Both the position numbers and the translations under genes were made by a program. This document shows, one piece after another, positions 62,700-64,000 of a stretch of DNA of 64,000 nt. How positions within the stretch are numbered: the first letter of the stretch is position 1; each line of letters starts with the position of its first letter. The notes beneath the pieces were generated by a model that made no database searches, was not told the DNA's origin, and saw nothing but the letters and a program-made list of their open reading frames with translations. The DNA lies in contig CAVQVS010000009.1 in NCBI GenBank assembly GCA_963717215.1, forward strand, positions 124,001 through 188,000. Direction: 5' to 3'. Source of the stretch: Roseiarcus sp963717215 (GTDB lineage: Bacteria > Pseudomonadota > Alphaproteobacteria > Rhizobiales > Beijerinckiaceae).

Positions 62700-64000
62700 A
62701 TGACCATCGAAGCAGACTATGTCGTGATCGGCGGAGGCTCCGCGGGCTGCGTGGTGGCGACGCGCCTGAGCGAGGATTCCGCCAAGGTGCTGCTGCTCGA
62801 GGCGGGCGGCCCGGATCGGCATCCGCTGATCCATATTCCGGCCGGGGTCGGAAATCTCGTCTACCACAAGCGCCTGAACTATAATTTTTACTCCGAGCCG
62901 GAAAAATTCGCGGGCGGGCGCCAGTTGCATTGCCCGCGCGGACGGGTGCTTGGCGGAAGCCACTCGATCAACGGAATGCTCTATGTTCGCGGCAATGCCG
63001 CGGATTACGACGGCTGGGCGCAATCCGGCTGCAGGGGCTGGAGCTATTCGGACATCCTGCCCTATTTCAAGAGGTCTGAAAGCTACGAAGGGGGTGACGC
63101 CTCAATTCGCGGCCAGGATGGCCCGATGAAGGTGGACGATTACACCACCATTCTTCCGTTGACGCACCTCTTCGTGAAAGCCGCGCAACAAGCCGGATTT
63201 CCGTTCACGCCCGACTATAACGGCGCGACGCAGGAAGGCGTCGCCTATTCGCAGATGACGCGCGCCGGGCGTTTCCGCGCCTCGACAGCGCAGACCTTCC
63301 TGAAGGGCGCGCGGCGCCGACCGAACCTGAGCGTCGAGACCAACGCTGTCGCGGAACGGCTCCTTTTCGAGGGCCGCCGCTGCGTCGGGGTGGAGTTCAG
63401 TCAAAACGGCGTGATGCGCACGGTTCGCGCGAAGCGCGAGGTCATCCTCGCGAGCGGCGCGATCAACTCGCCGCAACTTCTGCAGATCTCGGGCATAGGC
63501 GCCCCGGACCATCTGCGCTCGATCGGAGTCGAGCTCAAAGCGGAACTCCCGGGCGTCGGGCGAAACCTGTCGGACCATTATTGCGTTCGCGTCGTCCATC
63601 GCATGAAAGACCTGATCTCCCTCAACCAGCTGGCGCGGGGGCCGCGCCTGGCGCGAGAGGTTGCGCGTTACGCGCTGTTCGGTCGTGGAGCGCTAACCTT
63701 CGGCGTCACGAGCGCGATGGTGTTCTGCAGGAGCCGCGAGGGACTGGCCAGCCCCGACCTGCAACTGCTGTTCACGCCCGCGAGCTATGTCTTCGGCAAG
63801 GCGCTCGTCTTCGAGGGCGATCCCGGCATGACGGTCGCGGTCTGCGCCACGCGGCCCGACAGCCGCGGCGAGATCATGGCGTCGACATCCAGGGCGCCGG
63901 ATCCGCCAAAGATCACGTTCAACTATCTTCAACGGTCCTCCGACCTCGAGGTGCTGCGCGCGGGATTTCGGATCACGCAACGGATTCTCGCGGCGCCTGT
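62700..64000 (+). CDS. GMC family oxidoreductase, partial at window end
   Basis: An FAD-dependent alcohol/choline dehydrogenase that runs off the window after about 433 codons. FAD binding is at DYVVIGGGSAGCVVATRLSE, signature 1 is RGRVLGGSHSINGMLYVRG and signature 2 is GAINSPQLLQISGIG. DHYCVRVVHRMKDLISLNQ also matches the GMC at 46899, to which it is clearly related. The last, His-containing segment of the active site lies outside the window. The ATG at 62700 begins MTIEADYVVIGG. Confidence 0.88.
   Translation, partial: MTIEADYVVIGGGSAGCVVATRLSEDSAKVLLLEAGGPDRHPLIHIPAGVGNLVYHKRLNYNFYSEPEKFAGGRQLHCPRGRVLGGSHSINGMLYVRGNAADYDGWAQSGCRGWSYSDILPYFKRSESYEGGDASIRGQDGPMKVDDYTTILPLTHLFVKAAQQAGFPFTPDYNGATQEGVAYSQMTRAGRFRASTAQTFLKGARRRPNLSVETNAVAERLLFEGRRCVGVEFSQNGVMRTVRAKREVILASGAINSPQLLQISGIGAPDHLRSIGVELKAELPGVGRNLSDHYCVRVVHRMKDLISLNQLARGPRLAREVARYALFGRGALTFGVTSAMVFCRSREGLASPDLQLLFTPASYVFGKALVFEGDPGMTVAVCATRPDSRGEIMASTSRAPDPPKITFNYLQRSSDLEVLRAGFRITQRILAAP

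Overview
The window is about 64 kb of GC-rich DNA from an alphaproteobacterium, most likely of the Hyphomicrobiales (Rhizobiales). The lineage call rests on a GapR/DUF2312 protein, the ubiE-ubiB-coaBC-dut gene order, a hisB-hisH-hisA-hisF block, DUF2934, DUF1127 and DUF1330 proteins, and many ribose-type (CUT2) ABC transporters. The genus cannot be fixed from the sequence. No rRNA, tRNA or CRISPR array was seen.

Layout. (1) 0.4-14.4 kb: an AraC-type regulator, a GH88-like unsaturated glucuronyl hydrolase, a beta-lactamase-fold serine hydrolase, and two complete CUT2 importers placed head to tail (binding protein, double ATPase, two permeases each). This looks like uptake and processing of a sugar or uronic-acid derivative. 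(2) 14.5-24.4 kb: housekeeping genes, mostly on the minus strand: a hotdog thioesterase, a Gly/Tyr/His-rich lipoprotein, cysK with an Rrf2 regulator, dut, coaBC, ubiB, ubiE and hisF-A-H-B. (3) 24.5-46.7 kb: mixed metabolism and small proteins: an orphan CO-dehydrogenase-family large subunit, enoyl-CoA hydratase, 3-oxoadipyl-CoA-type thiolase, epoxide-hydrolase-like enzyme, FAD-linked oxidase, PRC-barrel, ferritin-like and PEP-CTERM proteins, SDR, N-formylglutamate amidohydrolase, gapR, a lone acyl carrier protein, dienelactone hydrolase, EamA exporter, LysR and malate synthase. (4) 46.9-64 kb: a dense catabolic island with two GMC oxidoreductases, aldehyde dehydrogenase, a metal-dependent cyclase/hydrolase, a third CUT2 transporter with one permease fused to an SMP-30-like beta-propeller, two further propeller proteins, two tandem AroQ-like proteins, a zinc alcohol dehydrogenase and a CitE-like lyase. 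Overlapping stop/start codons join many of these genes.

Region 4 is the best candidate for an undescribed system: a dedicated importer whose permease carries a lactonase-like propeller, coupled to an oxidative route (alcohol to aldehyde to acid/lactone, then ring opening, then CoA-ester cleavage) for an unidentified, probably cyclic, polyol or lactone. The substrate is inference only.

Quality warning: at least ten otherwise conserved genes carry single frameshifts, including coaBC, ubiB and hisH, which are normally essential or needed for prototrophy. One (PRC-barrel) lies exactly in a run of six C. Reading resumes in another frame with full family similarity, so sequencing or assembly indels are more likely than real gene decay for most of them. 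They are annotated over their full span as frameshifted.
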